NCBI GenBank assembly: GCA_022749755.1
Contig: CM040451.1
Span: 7,887,871-7,951,870 of the forward strand
Length of the DNA stretch: 64,000 nt
Direction: 5' to 3'
From: Azadirachta indica
Taxonomy: Eukaryota > Streptophyta > Magnoliopsida > Sapindales > Meliaceae
Numbering within the stretch: position 1 is the first letter of the stretch; every line of letters starts with the position of its first letter. The translations under genes were made by a program, and so were the position numbers. The notes beneath the pieces were generated by a model that was not told the origin of the DNA, made no database searches, and worked only from the letters and a program-made list of their open reading frames with translations. Below are positions 24,701 through 37,861 of the stretch, in pieces.

Positions 24701-26328
24701 TTAATCATCTTTCTTCTTCCTCCAAGCCGAAAGTGGTGGGATGCTTTGTTCATTTCTGAAGAAATTACCAGGATCAACCTTAGTCTTCACACGAACCAAT
24801 CTGTCGAAATTGTTCTTGAAATATTTTTTGCCCCAAATGCTGGCTTGTTTGTAGCTCGTGTAGCCTTTGTTATTTGTTCCAATGTCAAGATCCCTGTAAT
24901 TGATATATGCTTGTCGTGGATTCTTGGAAACATATGGAGTCAAAAACTTGTACAGATCTCTTATCCAGTTTATGTGCCTTTGTGCTTCTTCAGTGCTCGC
25001 TTCTTCATCCCAGTACACAAAGTGCTCAATACTGTATTTGTTTCCAGCTCTGTGAGGGAATGGAATTTCGGACTCTGAAATCTCACTCATTTTTCCACCG
25101 TATGGAGCGATGACCAGCTGAGTAGCAGTTGCTTCTTCTTTGAAAAACCTTTCGTATATTCCTTCCAATGCAATCTCAGGCAAAGATTCTCTAACATAGT
25201 CGGATTTTGCCTTGAAAGCTCCTCTGAAGCTAACGTTCCTGTTAATCAACGGATCCAAATCTGATAATTCTTCGATTTGGTATCCATCAAAGTAGATAAC
25301 AGATTGAGCCCAGGTGATTTCATGGCAATCTCTTCTTTCACCACACCAAGCTCAGGAAACCTCTTTTGTATCAATGGCAAGAGCTTGTCAACTGCACCAA
25401 GAAACAAGGATTGGAATGTACCTTGCATTGTTCTCTTTCCTTCCGTATTCAAACTTCTTAAGAACACCATGATGAATAAATCTTCAGGAAGTTTATCCGC
25501 AACATGTTGCCATTTGCTATAGATCATGGTTAAATTTTGCTCCAAGGTTTTCTGCATTGTGAATACAGTAACAGTTGATGGAACATCAACTAGCTTTACT
25601 TTCCATGCAACAATGACTCCGAAACTAGCTCCTCCACCTCCCCGAATAGCCCAAAATAGATCTTCTCCCATTGATTTTCGATCAAGAAATCTCCCATGAA
25701 CATCTATCAAATGAGCGTCAACAACATTATCAGCAGCAAGGCCATACTTGCGTAACAATATACCATACCCTCCCCCACTGATATGCCCACCAATTCCAAC
25801 AGTACGGCAAACTCCAGCTGGAAAGGCAAGAGTTTTGCTTTTCTCAGCAATGCTATAGTAAAGTTCACCAATTGTAGCACCAACTTGAACCCATGCTGTT
25901 TTATTTTCTGCATCAACATTGATTGAGCTGAAATTTCTCATGTCAATGATCACAAACGGGACATCAGCAACATAAGAAAGACCTTCATAGTCATGACCCC
26001 CACTTCGAGTCCTAATCTGCAAGCCATATTTTTGAGAGCATTTGATAGTTGCTTGAATGTGAGATATTTGCTGTGGGGTGATAACGACTACGGGTTTTGG
26101 TGTGGTGGGTGTGGAGAACCTTTGGTTTTGAATTGTATATTCCAGGACGGATGAATATGAAGAGTTGTTTTGGGTGTAAATTACTTTAGAAATGGAGGAA
26201 TTCTCGGAATGCTGAGAAAGACATTGATGAAAACGTTCATGACTGTCATCAGCCAAAGCCATCCATGATTGAAAGGAGAACAGAAGAACGAAAATAAATG
26301 AGAGAATTGTACAGCTCTGAGCCTTCAT
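24701..26328 (-). pseudogene. BBE-like gene A, full length but frameshifted
   Basis: Close paralogue of gene B. The first frame, 26328 to 25246, gives the signal peptide (MKAQSCTILSFIFVLL...), both FAD-linking residues (RSGGHDYEGLS and PAGVC) and the ISGGGYG and GEDLFWAIRGGGG motifs. The second frame, 25258 to 24701, gives the substrate-domain end and the C-terminal BBE region (NYRDLDIGTN, VDPGNFFRNEQSIPPL). They are separated by a 2-bp insertion at about 25330-25334: GAAGAGATTGCC stands where gene B has GAAGATTGCC. Removing it restores the reading with no other break seen. The result would be a 360-aa truncated protein lacking the C-terminal half of the fold. One arginine follows the FAD cysteine where proline is usual (C-R-T). 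It could be a sequencing error or a recent null allele. Confidence 0.9.
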
Positions 26329-26381
26329 TCTTATGATAGTTAATTAAGTAAGCTTGAGGAGATGATTCAGAAGCAATTAAT

Positions 26382-26391
26382 CCCTTGTATA
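26382..26391 (-). promoter_or_regulatory. TATA-like element of gene A
   Basis: TATACAAGGG at the place where gene B and the dead copies have TATATAAGG(G), about 55 bases from the ATG. The T-to-C change makes a weaker TATA box, so gene A may also be less active at promoter level. Confidence 0.5.
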
Positions 26392-29300
26392 GACTACTGA
26401 AGATAGATGATATTATTTAAAAATAGAAAAACATATATGAATGGCAAATTGTAGAAATTGTAGAAAATCCTATCTGGTGTCTGGAGAAAATTCAATCATC
26501 TAGATTACCATCAATTAATTATTCATATCTAAATAATATAATTAATTTTGATTACGGATAGTTCTTAATCACATGGCTTTGCGCCTGTCTTCTTTTAATA
26601 TATATATACATGTAATTGATGCTGACTATCTTCTTCTCCTCCAAAGTTGAAAAGTTTTCTGCCTGCCTTCTCATCATCACTTTGAATTTTCTTTTTCATT
26701 TACGTCAGGCTTCACATCATCATTCACAGTCAACCTGTAAATCTTTCTTATTTACCAACTTTCTTACAATAAGTTGAAACATTCAAAAACAAGAAAACAA
26801 AAAACAAAATCTCACCATGAGGTTTGGTTTATCATTCGATTATCAAGAAGTAGAAATTGGGTTTTACCAGGCCGGGCCCAGCCCAATTTTGTATGGCGCA
26901 AACTAATAATGCTAAAGCTTTTTTATCTATGTATTGAAATTAATAGTGTTTTAATATTACACAATTTTTTAAATTATTTCTAAATTATATGAGTTAGACA
27001 CTTTTAATTAATGAGATTAAATCTAACATATATACTTAATGTATAATTATTATATTATAAGTAATGTGAAATATAATTTTACAATTGAAAATATGTAGAT
27101 ATAATGATTTACAAATAATAAAGAGTTGCTATTCTCTTTATGTATTATTATTAATTTTTATATAATAAAAGTATGTAGTAAATTAACATTAACATTAACG
27201 TAAACAGTAAAATAAGTAATTAATTAAATTTAAAAATTGTATTAATATTTTAAACAGAAAAATATTTGACCAAATAACATAATATGTCTATTTTGACCGT
27301 TATATACCAACAACCCTATTTTTATATTTTAGTTTTAGATTTGAAAACTAGAATTGAAAATCAAATCCAACTATTTAATTATATTTAAATCGAGATTTTC
27401 AAAATAATAACTGACTCAAATGATTCTATCAATTGGTAAACACGGCCAGAGAAAGACAGCAATGGCAAGAAGAAAGAGAGAAGGAACATGGGTCCCACCT
27501 TTGTCAGACATATTTTTGCAACAAACTAATCTTAACTATAATTTATCAGTTATATATTCTTGTAATATTTTAATTACCAAATATAATTTGATCATTTTAA
27601 TAAAAATTAATAAAAATAAACAGATTATGTTTTTATTTAATAAAAATATATATAATTTTAGGGATACGATATAATTATTTCAAATTACCGAGGTACAAGT
27701 TACCTTAAACTATAAAATAATATTTTTTATTTTCTAACTCTGAAAGAAAAAGTTGAAAAAAAAAAGTAAAATACACCTCTATTATAATTTAAATATAATT
27801 TTAACCTAAATTACTCATAAATATTTTTGTTAGGGAAAATATTTTTAAGCCCAAAAATATAAAACCTGATGGCCCAATATAGAGATTACAGTGAACTGAA
27901 TAAATAATCGAGGTGTAATAACCCAAATTTGCCTTAGAAAAATATGCGACAAAATACTTGAAATGATTCCAAAATTCTAAAATTTTATTGTACATAAAAA
28001 TTCTTAAAAGGATTAATAAACCTTAATATACAATTAAATTACTAAAAATTCAATAAAAATTCTTTAAAATTAAAAACAATACTAAAAATTTAACTTGATA
28101 CTATAAAAAAATATTATTTAACCATCAAACTTTAATCATTTCAATAGTCTAACTCAACCAAATCTCTAATAATTCATAATTCATCTATTCACAAATTTAA
28201 GATGTAAAATATTAATAATAAGATGTGAATTGTCTACTAAGTAAATTCATGTATAATATTTATTTTTTTTTTTTTAACATTCATATATAAATCATTACTT
28301 TGGAAATATTTCAAAAACATATAAGGATGATTATAAATATGTATTTAATTCAATAATATTAGGTCATGTTACATTGTATATAATAAAAATTCTACAGAAT
28401 ATCTTTGAAGTTCAATCATAATTTAATATATTAACAATCTTAACTTGGCTAATTGATCGATAATAGAACAATAATAACCATGATAGAATGATGTAATAAT
28501 CATTATAAAACAATGATAATAATTGTGAGATATTGGTAACAATTATCGTATTCATGGACAATAAGTAAAAGTATTTAATACAGTATACTTTCATGTATAA
28601 AATAATTAATAAAAATTTTCATTTTTATTTCATATAAATTATTTATTGGTTATAAATAATTAAAAATGATTTGTAAACAATTTAAAAATCTAAAAAATAT
28701 ATATAATTTTTTAAAATACATTATTTCATGAAATCATTTACATTCTTAGATAACTAGTTTTCATAATCATTTTTCATAAAGCAAAAAAAAAAATACATTA
28801 TGCACAAATTTTATTTACTTCAAATTGTCACACGTTTTTACGTTTATTTAAGATATCACCTATACTCCAAGAATAAACCATAACAACCAAGAGTTTTTTC
28901 TCTAAGATAATTAAACAAAAGCATTAATAATAGAAGGAAATATATAGAAATTAGAAGTTGAGAGAAAACAAATATAATGATGAGAAAGGACGTGCTAGTT
29001 TTTATTTATAATCAAAGGTTTGAATTCAAAAATTAAAATTCCTATCTTATTGAATTCAAAAGTTAAAAGTTAAAAGTTAAAAATAAATAAAATCTTAATA
29101 TTTAATCCTTAATCCTTAAACTTAAATTTTTTATTTTAGTGTCTAAAAGCTTACTCATAAAAATCAAATTTAAAATCTAAAATTTGTAGTTCAAATCTAA
29201 AATGTCCCTAATCTTTTAACGTGTACAATTAAGTGATATTACAAAAGGGTATTGCTATTGTGGGTAAAAAGAGAATAACTGAAATGGATTCTACTTCGTA

Positions 29301-29620
29301 GAATTTGGAAATGTAGTGAGCTAACAAAAGACATGGATGGATGAGAACATCTGGAGAATATTGAGAGCGCCAATTGGGAAGCTCTACTTTTATGGCTAAG
29401 AAAATTGTCAATAGTCGAAGGAATCTTACAGAAGATTATGAAAGGTTGGGGAGGCACAACACCATCATGATGGAGACACCTGTTGCTTACAAAAGAGAGA
29501 AACCAAAATGTATTGTGAGACGCGTTGTTTTTTGAACAATAATTTTATTTATAAATATTGAAATTATAAAATTCTAAAATTAACCCTCAAATAATTATTA
29601 AAAGTTCAATAATAATTAGG
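26392..29620. repeat. Upstream spacer of gene A (block copy 2)
   Basis: Homologous throughout to 119-2735 and 31988-34605, with more substitutions than those two have between themselves. No gene seen; short ORFs such as 27420-27674 and 29229-29411 are not conserved in frame among copies. Confidence 0.75.
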
Positions 29621-31475
29621 AGTTTGTCATTCTTAGATGATAAACAAAGTATTTCAGGTTCTAGACGTTAAACTATTTGTTCAATTCTATCCCATTGTTG
29701 ACCAATACTTTTCAAAAATTGATTGATGTAATTGTTTTACTCAATGACATTTTTAAGAAAAAATTAAGTAAAATGTCTCAAATTTAGATTAAATTTTTAA
29801 AAATACTCACTATTTAAAATTTATTATAAAAATGATAAATTTAAATTTTTTAGACAAAAATATCCCTAATGAAAGTAAATATTAACCATTTTTAAAAATT
29901 TTTCATGAAAATATTTTAATCTAATCAAGTCATTTTTTATATAAATTTTAAATAATAATTATTTTAAAAAATTAAATCTTAATTTTGGCTACCGTAAAAA
30001 ATCTTCCTTTATTTTTAATATCCTTTTCACTTATTTCTTTTGCATTTATTTTGACTTTGAAGGGACAGGCTTAACATTGACATCTTTGTGAGAAATCTTG
30101 ATTTCTTTAAGAGGCAGATGGACATATTCAATAACTTCACCATTCGAGCTTTGCCAAGATCTGGTCAGACTACAAAAGATGAAGGGATTTCAAGTCAACA
30201 TTAATAGATGCATGTCAGGAATATTTCCGTAAAATCATATGCAGCCAAAAAAATCTGATGAAGTTATTATGTCAATAATTCAAAGTTAGGAAAAGAGAAA
30301 AAGACTTTTCAAGCTTTCAAAACTCCGAGCTTTTAGAAAAATAAGCTTTAAGAAACTTTCTTTTATTTTTCTCCAAAGTTGTAATCAAAATCTTCAACAT
30401 TTGAACATCAAAATTTATAAGTTTAATCTTATAATCTTTCAATAACATCCAATTTCTAAAATATTTATGTCTTGTTCAATGTTTATGTTTTAATTTAACA
30501 TTTTATTCAATCTCTGCATTTCAATTTATTTATCTTTGCATTTGTTTTCACAATTTTTTAATTTTAATTTTTGCATCAATTTCTTTTTGAATACTTGATC
30601 ACAAGATATATTATAAAAAAAATTATGTGCATGGTAGTATTATGTCATTTAAAAATATGTAACATGTCACTTAAACATAACTTAGATGGTTTTGGGCATA
30701 CTTAATGCTTCTACGTTATCTTAACTTTGAGTGATGATAAAACGATAAAAGTTTGATATTTCGTGATAAGATTTTTCACTCTTATTCAAAACCTTATATA
30801 TATATATATATATATATATTTTTTAAAAAAAAGTTTTATAATAAATTTTATAAAAAAACTCTGCATTGTGTGTATTGAATATGATTTACTTTGATGCTAA
30901 GAAATTAAAGAGGGTTAATTTTATTTTGATTCTTCAAGTTTAACGAAATATCATTTTATTTAGCATATTTCATATATTAGGTACATGTGAACGTTTGATA
31001 TTTCTCTCACAAGAAACGATTTTTAATCTCTTTATTTATCTCTTCATCTTCCATTTTTTTTTTTTCTTTACATTTTTTTTTCTTCTCCTAGTTGCATTAT
31101 TTTCTTCCTAATTCCTTCTTCTTTTCTCCATTTTTTTTCTTATATTTCCTCGTCCTCTTCTTCCGCCACCTCCTCTCTTCATTTTCTTCTTTCTTTCCTA
31201 AAACTATTGTCAAATAAATGAAGTTTATTGATGGATTTTAAAAACCCTTTAGTAACAGTAGAAAATTAAAAGATGTTCAGTCGAAGAACCAAAATAACAT
31301 GAACTAAAATAATTTGGATTAAAGTGATGGTTTTCAAAACTATTAAGGGTTTTTTTGTGTCCAATACATAAAACATGTCACCTAAAAGGATTTTTTTCTA
31401 AAACAGTAAGTATCGAAATATAATTACCTGAATAGAGTGCTAATTTGTTTAATAGATAATATTGGTATTAGAAGT
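29621..31475. repeat. Block copy 2, right part, lacking the protease relic and the BBE gene
   Basis: At about 29620 the copy jumps from the equivalent of 2735 straight to the equivalent of about 3990 (GGAGTTTGTCATTCTTAG). The roughly 1.25-kb segment with the retropepsin relic is absent. From 30040 it follows 4120-5770, including the old promoter side of the plus-strand BBE pseudogene (30905-31475), but the BBE gene itself is missing. A TA microsatellite lies at 30794-30819. Confidence 0.7.
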
Positions 31476-31687
31476 ACGTAAAAAAAACAATATTTAATAT
31501 TACTTTTATACTGTGTCAAGTGGTATCAAAATCTATCTTTGTACCAGACGAGTATATCTTATGACCCAAATCCATCACTTCCAACCATTCATCAACCTCA
31601 ATAATATTTCTTTCAACCAAAAAAATTCAAAAAAACTGAGAAAAAATCAACCCAAAAAGTCAAAAAAATCAAATAGAGAAAAAAACC
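31476..31687 (+). mobile_element. Retroelement terminal and primer-site remnant
   Basis: TATTTAATATTACTTTTATACTG, read as two parts, leads into TGTGTCAAGTGGTATCAAAA. This parallels 39446-39520 and the end of 7602. TGGTATCA is the start of the plant initiator-Met primer-binding site; here the following bases (AAATC) no longer match. The sequence after it (31540-31687) is A-rich and could be leader. The ORF 31513-31722 runs across the junction into BBE DNA and is not a gene. Confidence 0.4.
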
Positions 31688-31923
31688 AACCTTTGGTCTT
31701 GAATTGTAAATTCCAGGACTGATGAATATAAAGAGTTGTTTTGGGTGTAAATTACTTTAGAAAGAGGTTGTGGTTGGGGGGTGTGGGGTTGTGGATTCTC
31801 GGAATGCTGAGAAAGTCATTGAAGAAAACGTTCATGACTGTCATCAGCCGAAGCTATCAAAGATTGAAATGAGAAGAGAAGAACGAAAATAAATGAGAGA
31901 ATTGTAGAGCTCCGAGGCTTAAT
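31688..31923 (-). pseudogene. BBE-like gene fragment, N-terminal ~70 codons only
   Basis: Minus-strand match to the first part of genes A and B: signal peptide, FLQCLSQHSE-like segment, N-N-S-x-Y-S-S-V-L-E-F, ending at the RFST region. The start codon is ATT instead of ATG (31921-31923). A G/T-rich insertion of about 30 bases lies near 31762-31795. The fragment stops abruptly at 31688, where retroelement sequence begins. Bases 31870-31923 equal window bases 1-54, so the same fragment probably continues to the left of the window. Confidence 0.85.
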
Positions 31924-31977
31924 TTCTGATGGTAATTAATTAATTAAGCTTGATGAGATGATTCAAAAGCAATCAAT

Positions 31978-31987
31978 CCCTTATATA
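31978..31987 (-). promoter_or_regulatory. TATA box of the dead BBE-like fragment, copy 2
   Basis: TATATAAGGG on the minus strand. It is identical to 109-118 and equivalent to 50947-50955. Confidence 0.5.
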
Positions 31988-34900
31988 GACTACTGAAGAG
32001 AAATGATATTATTTAAAAGTAAAAAAATATATATATGGTTGGTGAATTGTAGAAAATCCTATCTGGTGCTGGAGAAAATTTCAATAATCTGAATATGCAT
32101 TAATTAATTAATTACACCTAAATAATATAATTAATTTTGATTTAAGGAAAGTTCTTTTAATCATATACGCTATCTTCTTCTCCAAGTTGAATAGCTTTCT
32201 GCCGGCCATCTCATCACTTTTGAATTTTCTTTTTTCATGTATGTCAGGCTTCACATCATCATTTGCAGTTAACCTGTAATTCTTTCTTAGTTACCAAGTT
32301 TCTTATAATAAGTTGAAATATTGAGAAAAAAAATCCCACACAGAAGTTTGGTTTATTATTGGATTATCATGAGGTGGAAATTTAGTTGTACCAGGCCCGG
32401 CCCAGCCCAATTCTGTACGCCCCAAACTAATAATACTAGAACTTGCTTATCTATTAACCGAATTAATAGTTGTTTAATATTGCACAATTTTTCAAATTAT
32501 TTGTAAATTATAAATGCTTAACACTTTTAATTAACGAAATTAAATCTAACTCATATATATATTTAATATATAATTAATATACTACAAGTAATACACGTAT
32601 GAAATGTAATTTTGTATTTAATACTTTAATAGATGTAATGGTTCACAAATAATAAAGAATTGTTGATCCATTCTCTTTATGTATTATTACTAATTATTTA
32701 TACAATAATAGTATGCAGTAAATTAACATTAAAATAAACAGTAAAATAAGTAATTAATTAAATTTAAAAATAAAGTATTAATAGTTAAAACAGAAAAATA
32801 TTTGACTATATGTCTACTTTGTTCGTTATATACCAACAACCCTATTTTTATATTTTAGTAGTTTTAGATTTGACAATTAGAATTGAAAATCAAATGCCAC
32901 TATTTAGTTATATTTTCTTAAATCGAGATTTTAAAAGTGATAACTAAATCAAATGATTCTATCAATTGATAAACACACCTAGGGAAGGACAACAAAAGCA
33001 AGAAGAAAGAGGAATGTAACACGGGTCCCACCTTTGTCAGATATACTTTTGCAGCAAACTAATCTTAACTATTATTTGTCAGTTATATATTCTTATAATA
33101 TTTTAATTACCAAATATAATTTGATCATTTTAATGAAAATTAATAAAAATAAACAGATTATGTTTTTTTTTATATAAAAATATATATAATTTTAGGGATA
33201 CGATATAATTATTTCATATTACCGAGGTACAAGTTACCTTAAGCTATAAAATAATATTTTTTATTTTCTAACTCTAAAAAAGAAAGTTGAAAAAAAAAGT
33301 AAAATACACCTCCATTATAATTTAAATATAATTTCAATCTAAATTACTCATAAATATTATTGTTAGGGAAAATTTCTCTAAGCCCAGAAATGGAAAACCC
33401 AATTGGCCCGATATAGAGATTATAGCGAACTGAACAGATAGTTGAGGTGTAATAACTCAAATTTACCTTATAAAAATATACGACAAAATACTTGAAATAA
33501 ATCCAAAAATCTAAAATTTTATTGTACAATTAAAATTCTCAAAAGAATTAATCAACCTTAATATACAATTAAATTACTAAAAATTCAATAAAAAAATTCT
33601 TAAGGTTAAATACAATACTAAAAATTTAATTTGATACTATAAAAAAATATTATTTAATCATTAAACTTCAATTATTTCAATAGTCTAACGAAATTTTTAA
33701 TAGTTTATAATTCATCTATTCAGAAATTCAATATGCAAAATATTAATGATAAGATGTGAATTGTTGACTCGGTAAATAAATTTGTGTATAATATTTATGT
33801 TTTTTATATTAAACATTCATACATAAATCATTAGTACTTCTAAAACATTTCAAAAACATGCAAGCATGATTATAAATATTTATTTAATTCAATAATATTA
33901 GGCCATGTTACATTGTATATAATAAAAATTATACGCAATATCTTTGAAGTTCAATCATAAATTAATATATTCATAATCTTAACTTGGCTAATCGATCAAT
34001 AACAAAACAATAATAATCATAAGACAACAATGTAATAATTGTTATAGAATAATATTCACTATATATATTAAACTTAAATTTTTATTGTAGTATCTAAAAT
34101 CTTACTCATAAAAATCAAAGTCAAAATCTAAAATTTATAGTTTAAATCTAAAATGTCCTTAATCTTTAACTTGTACAATTAAATAAGTGATATTACAAAG
34201 GGGTATTGCTATTGTGGGAAAGAATAGCGTAATTGAAATGGATTCTATCTCCTAGAATTTAGGAGTGTAGTGAGCTAACAAAAGACACATGGATGAGAAC
34301 AATTGGAGAATATTGAGAGCGCCAATTGGGAAGCTCCACCTTTATGGTTAAGAAAATTTTCAATAGCTAAAGGAATCTTATACAAGATTATCCTAAATCT
34401 CTCATGAAAGGTTGGGGAGGCACAACTCCGTCATGATTGAGACACCTGTTGCCTACAAAAAAAGAGAGAACAAAATGTATTGTGGGACGCGTTGTACAGA
34501 ATCTTATTCTCCATGTTCATCATTTTGAACAGTATTTTTTTATTTATAGATATTAAAATTCTAAAATTAACCCTAAAATAATTATTAAAGTTCAATAATA
34601 ATTAAGAAATGAAATTTTTAAAACCAAAATATTTTTTATTACTTTATTATTTTTTATTTTTTAAAAATATAATTAAAATTTTATATATTTTTTTCTTATA
34701 AATTATTTTAAGGTTGTGTGTGTAGAGAGACAAAATATTTATCTAAAATTAATTTTCATTCATCATTACGCACTATATACATTCTAGTAATTAGTATTAC
34801 CACAATATTTTAAAAATAAAATTTATCAAGGGCACGCACCAATTTTTTTTAAAATTTTATGGCACTTTTGAAAATAAAATTTATCAAACACTCAATTGAT

Positions 34901-34999
34901 TTCCTTATATCTAATTATTTATACATACATCATAACTGAATTATTTTAAAATACAAAGTAACTACAAACTGACCCTAAACTAACCCAAGAGCAAACATT

Positions 35000-35912
35000 A
35001 TATACTTATCCTTTTACTTGAGACTTCTAATTCAAAAAATTATCAATATGATAGTTCAAAAGAAGAATTCTAAGTAGACGATTTAGCTTCCATATCTAGC
35101 ACTAACAGGGAACTGAATGTTCTTACAAAAGATCAAAGAATTTTCACTTGAGGCAGTAAACAAGATTGAGGATTATGGCCAAAGGCTTAAATAGACTTGT
35201 GAATCCAAAATTATAGTTTCCAACTAGTATCTACTATCTACAACCTCAAAGAAATCCTTGAAAAATTCCTCAAAATCCAACAAAACTAACAAGCAGTCTT
35301 GATTGAACAAATTAATGACAAATAACAAAAGAAAAAAGAAATTGTAGTCATTGAAAATAAGGATGAGGATGAGAGTGAAGTCCCTAAAAATGTTATAGAA
35401 GACTTCATAATGATCCTCTCTTAAATTACTTACAAAAAATGGCACATCGAAGTTACCCTTTTAGTCAACAATAAGGATAGGATGAGAGTGAAGTCTCTGA
35501 AAATGTTATAGAAGACTTCATAATGATCCTTTCTCAAATTACCTACAAAAAATGGCACATCGAAGTTACCCTTTTAGTCAACAATGAATTCAAATTAGAA
35601 AAAATTGTCTTGTTTGATATAGGAGCTGACTTGAATTGTACTCAAGAAGGTTTAATGGCAACCAAGTTTTATGAGAAAATCATAAAAGGCCTTCGAGGTG
35701 TTAACAGATTTGAACTCAAAATCAATTACAAACTCTCGCATTTCAGTGTTTGTAACCAGGGAATCTGTTTCAAAACTACATTTCTTTTAATCAAAGACCT
35801 TTCCAAAAGTGATGGACAATTGGGTAGACATTTCTCTTGGGATTTCATGAGATTTGAAGAGGAGTTGTCATCCTTAGTTGATAAACAAAGTATTTCAGAT
35901 TCTAAACGTTAA
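35000..35912 (+). pseudogene. Retropepsin-like protease relic, copy 2
   Basis: Second copy of the relic at 3121-4009. The open frame 35523-35912 has the same D-I-G-A-D signature. It reads Q where copy 1 has E in the N-C-T-x-E-G block and C where copy 1 has Y in the G-I-x-F-K block. Loss of one T near 35866 extends the frame by ten codons over copy 1. The internal ~113-bp tandem duplication is kept. Confidence 0.6.
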
Positions 35913-37861
35913 ACTGTTTATTTGTTCACTTCTATCCAATTGTTGAACAATAGTTTTCAAAAATTGATTGATGTAGTTGCTTTAGTCTCTTTTGCCTTTA
36001 CTTTGACTTTGAATGGAGGGGCTTAACATTGACATCTTCGGGAGAAATCTTGATTTTCCTACGAGGTGGATGGACAGACTCAATGACTTCACCATTTAAG
36101 CTTTGCCAAGATCTTGTCAGACTGCAAAAGATAAAGGGCTTCCAAGTCAACATTAATTAATGCACTTCAGGAACATTTCTGTAAAATCATAATGCACCCA
36201 AAAAAATCTGATGAAGTCCAGTTGCATTCAGAATTATTATGTCAATAATTCAAAGGTGGGAAAAGAGAATTAGACTTTTCAAGCTTTCAAAATTCCGAGC
36301 TTTTAGAAAAATAAGCTTCAAGAAACTTTCTTGTAATTTTTCCAAAAATTGTATTAAAAATCTTCAACAATTGAAGATCACAATTTATCAGTTTAATCTT
36401 ATAACCTTTCAATAATATTCAATAATTTATGTGTTGTTCAATGTTTAAGTTTTAATTTAATATTTTATTCAATCTTTACATTTCAATTTATTTATCTTGC
36501 ATTTATTTTCGCAATTGTTTAATTGTAATTTCTGCATCAATTTTTTTTTGAATACTTGATCACAAGGATATATCATAAAAAAATTTTGTACGTGATAAAT
36601 TGTGTCATTTAAAAATACATACATATTTTATAGCAAAATAAATTTTTATAATAAAATTTTATAAAAAATTTTGCATGCGTGTTTATCTTGAATTTATTTT
36701 CACATTTATTTAATTTTAATTTTTGGTTCAATTTCTTTTTGATGCTTGATCGCGAGATATGTTATAGCAAAATTATGTGCATGGTGATATTATGTCATTT
36801 AAAAATATGTAACATGCCCCCTAGGTGTAATTTAGATGGTCTCGGATATGCTTAATACTCCTACGTTATCTTAAGTTTGACTAACAATAAGAGATAAGAA
36901 TTTAGTATTTCCTGAATAAGATTTCTCACTCATATTCAAAATCTTTTAAAATAAATATGTATCATATTTTAAAGAAAAGTAAGTTTTTATAATAAAATTT
37001 TATAAAAAATTGCATGTGCGTATTGAATATGATTTACTTTGATGCTAAGAAATTATTCATAAAATAAATCATTTAAAGGTGAAATAATTTTAAGAGAGTT
37101 AATTTTATTTTGGTTCCTCACATTTCACGAAATATCATTTTATTTAGCATATTTTATATATTAGGTACATATGAACATTTGATATTTTTCTCACAAGAAA
37201 CAATTTTCAATCTCTTTATTCATCTCTTCATCTTCCATTTTTTCTTCTTTACATTTTCTTTCTTCTCCTAGTTGCATTATTCTCTTCCTAATTTGCTCTG
37301 TTTTGGTCCATTTTTTTTCTTGTTTTTCCTCGTCCTCTTCTTCTTCCACCTCCTCTCTTTATTTTCCTCTTTCCTTCCTAAAAGTACTGTCAAATAAATG
37401 AAGTTTATTGATGGATTAGAAAGCCCCTTTAGTAACAGTAGAAAATTGAAAGATGTTTGGTCAAAGAACCAAAATAACATGGACTGAAATATTTTGGATC
37501 AAAGTGATGTTTTTAAAACTACTAGGGACTTTTTTGTGTCTAATAAATAAAATATGTTAACTAAAAGGATATTTTCTAAAATAGCAAGTACCAAAATACT
37601 TGAATAGAGTGCTAATTTGTTCAATAGATAACATTGGTATTAAGACAAGATTATTAGTTCAAAACCATTTAAATATTAAAGCAAGTTATGAATGAATTGG
37701 TTGACTTGCAACGATCTTAGTATTTTAAATCTACCTCCAGAATTTCAACTACTGCAAGTACCTCACATATCACAAGGAACAATATTCAATCTTAGATATT
37801 ACATGTAAAAGTACCAAACCTTACATCTGCAAAAGGAAATGTGACCAAAACATAAAGTGAA

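Noticed and set aside
24746..25522. Plus-strand ORFs 24746-25078, 24907-25113 and 25277-25522
   Set aside because: They are antisense shadows of BBE-like gene A; no start context or family motif of their own.
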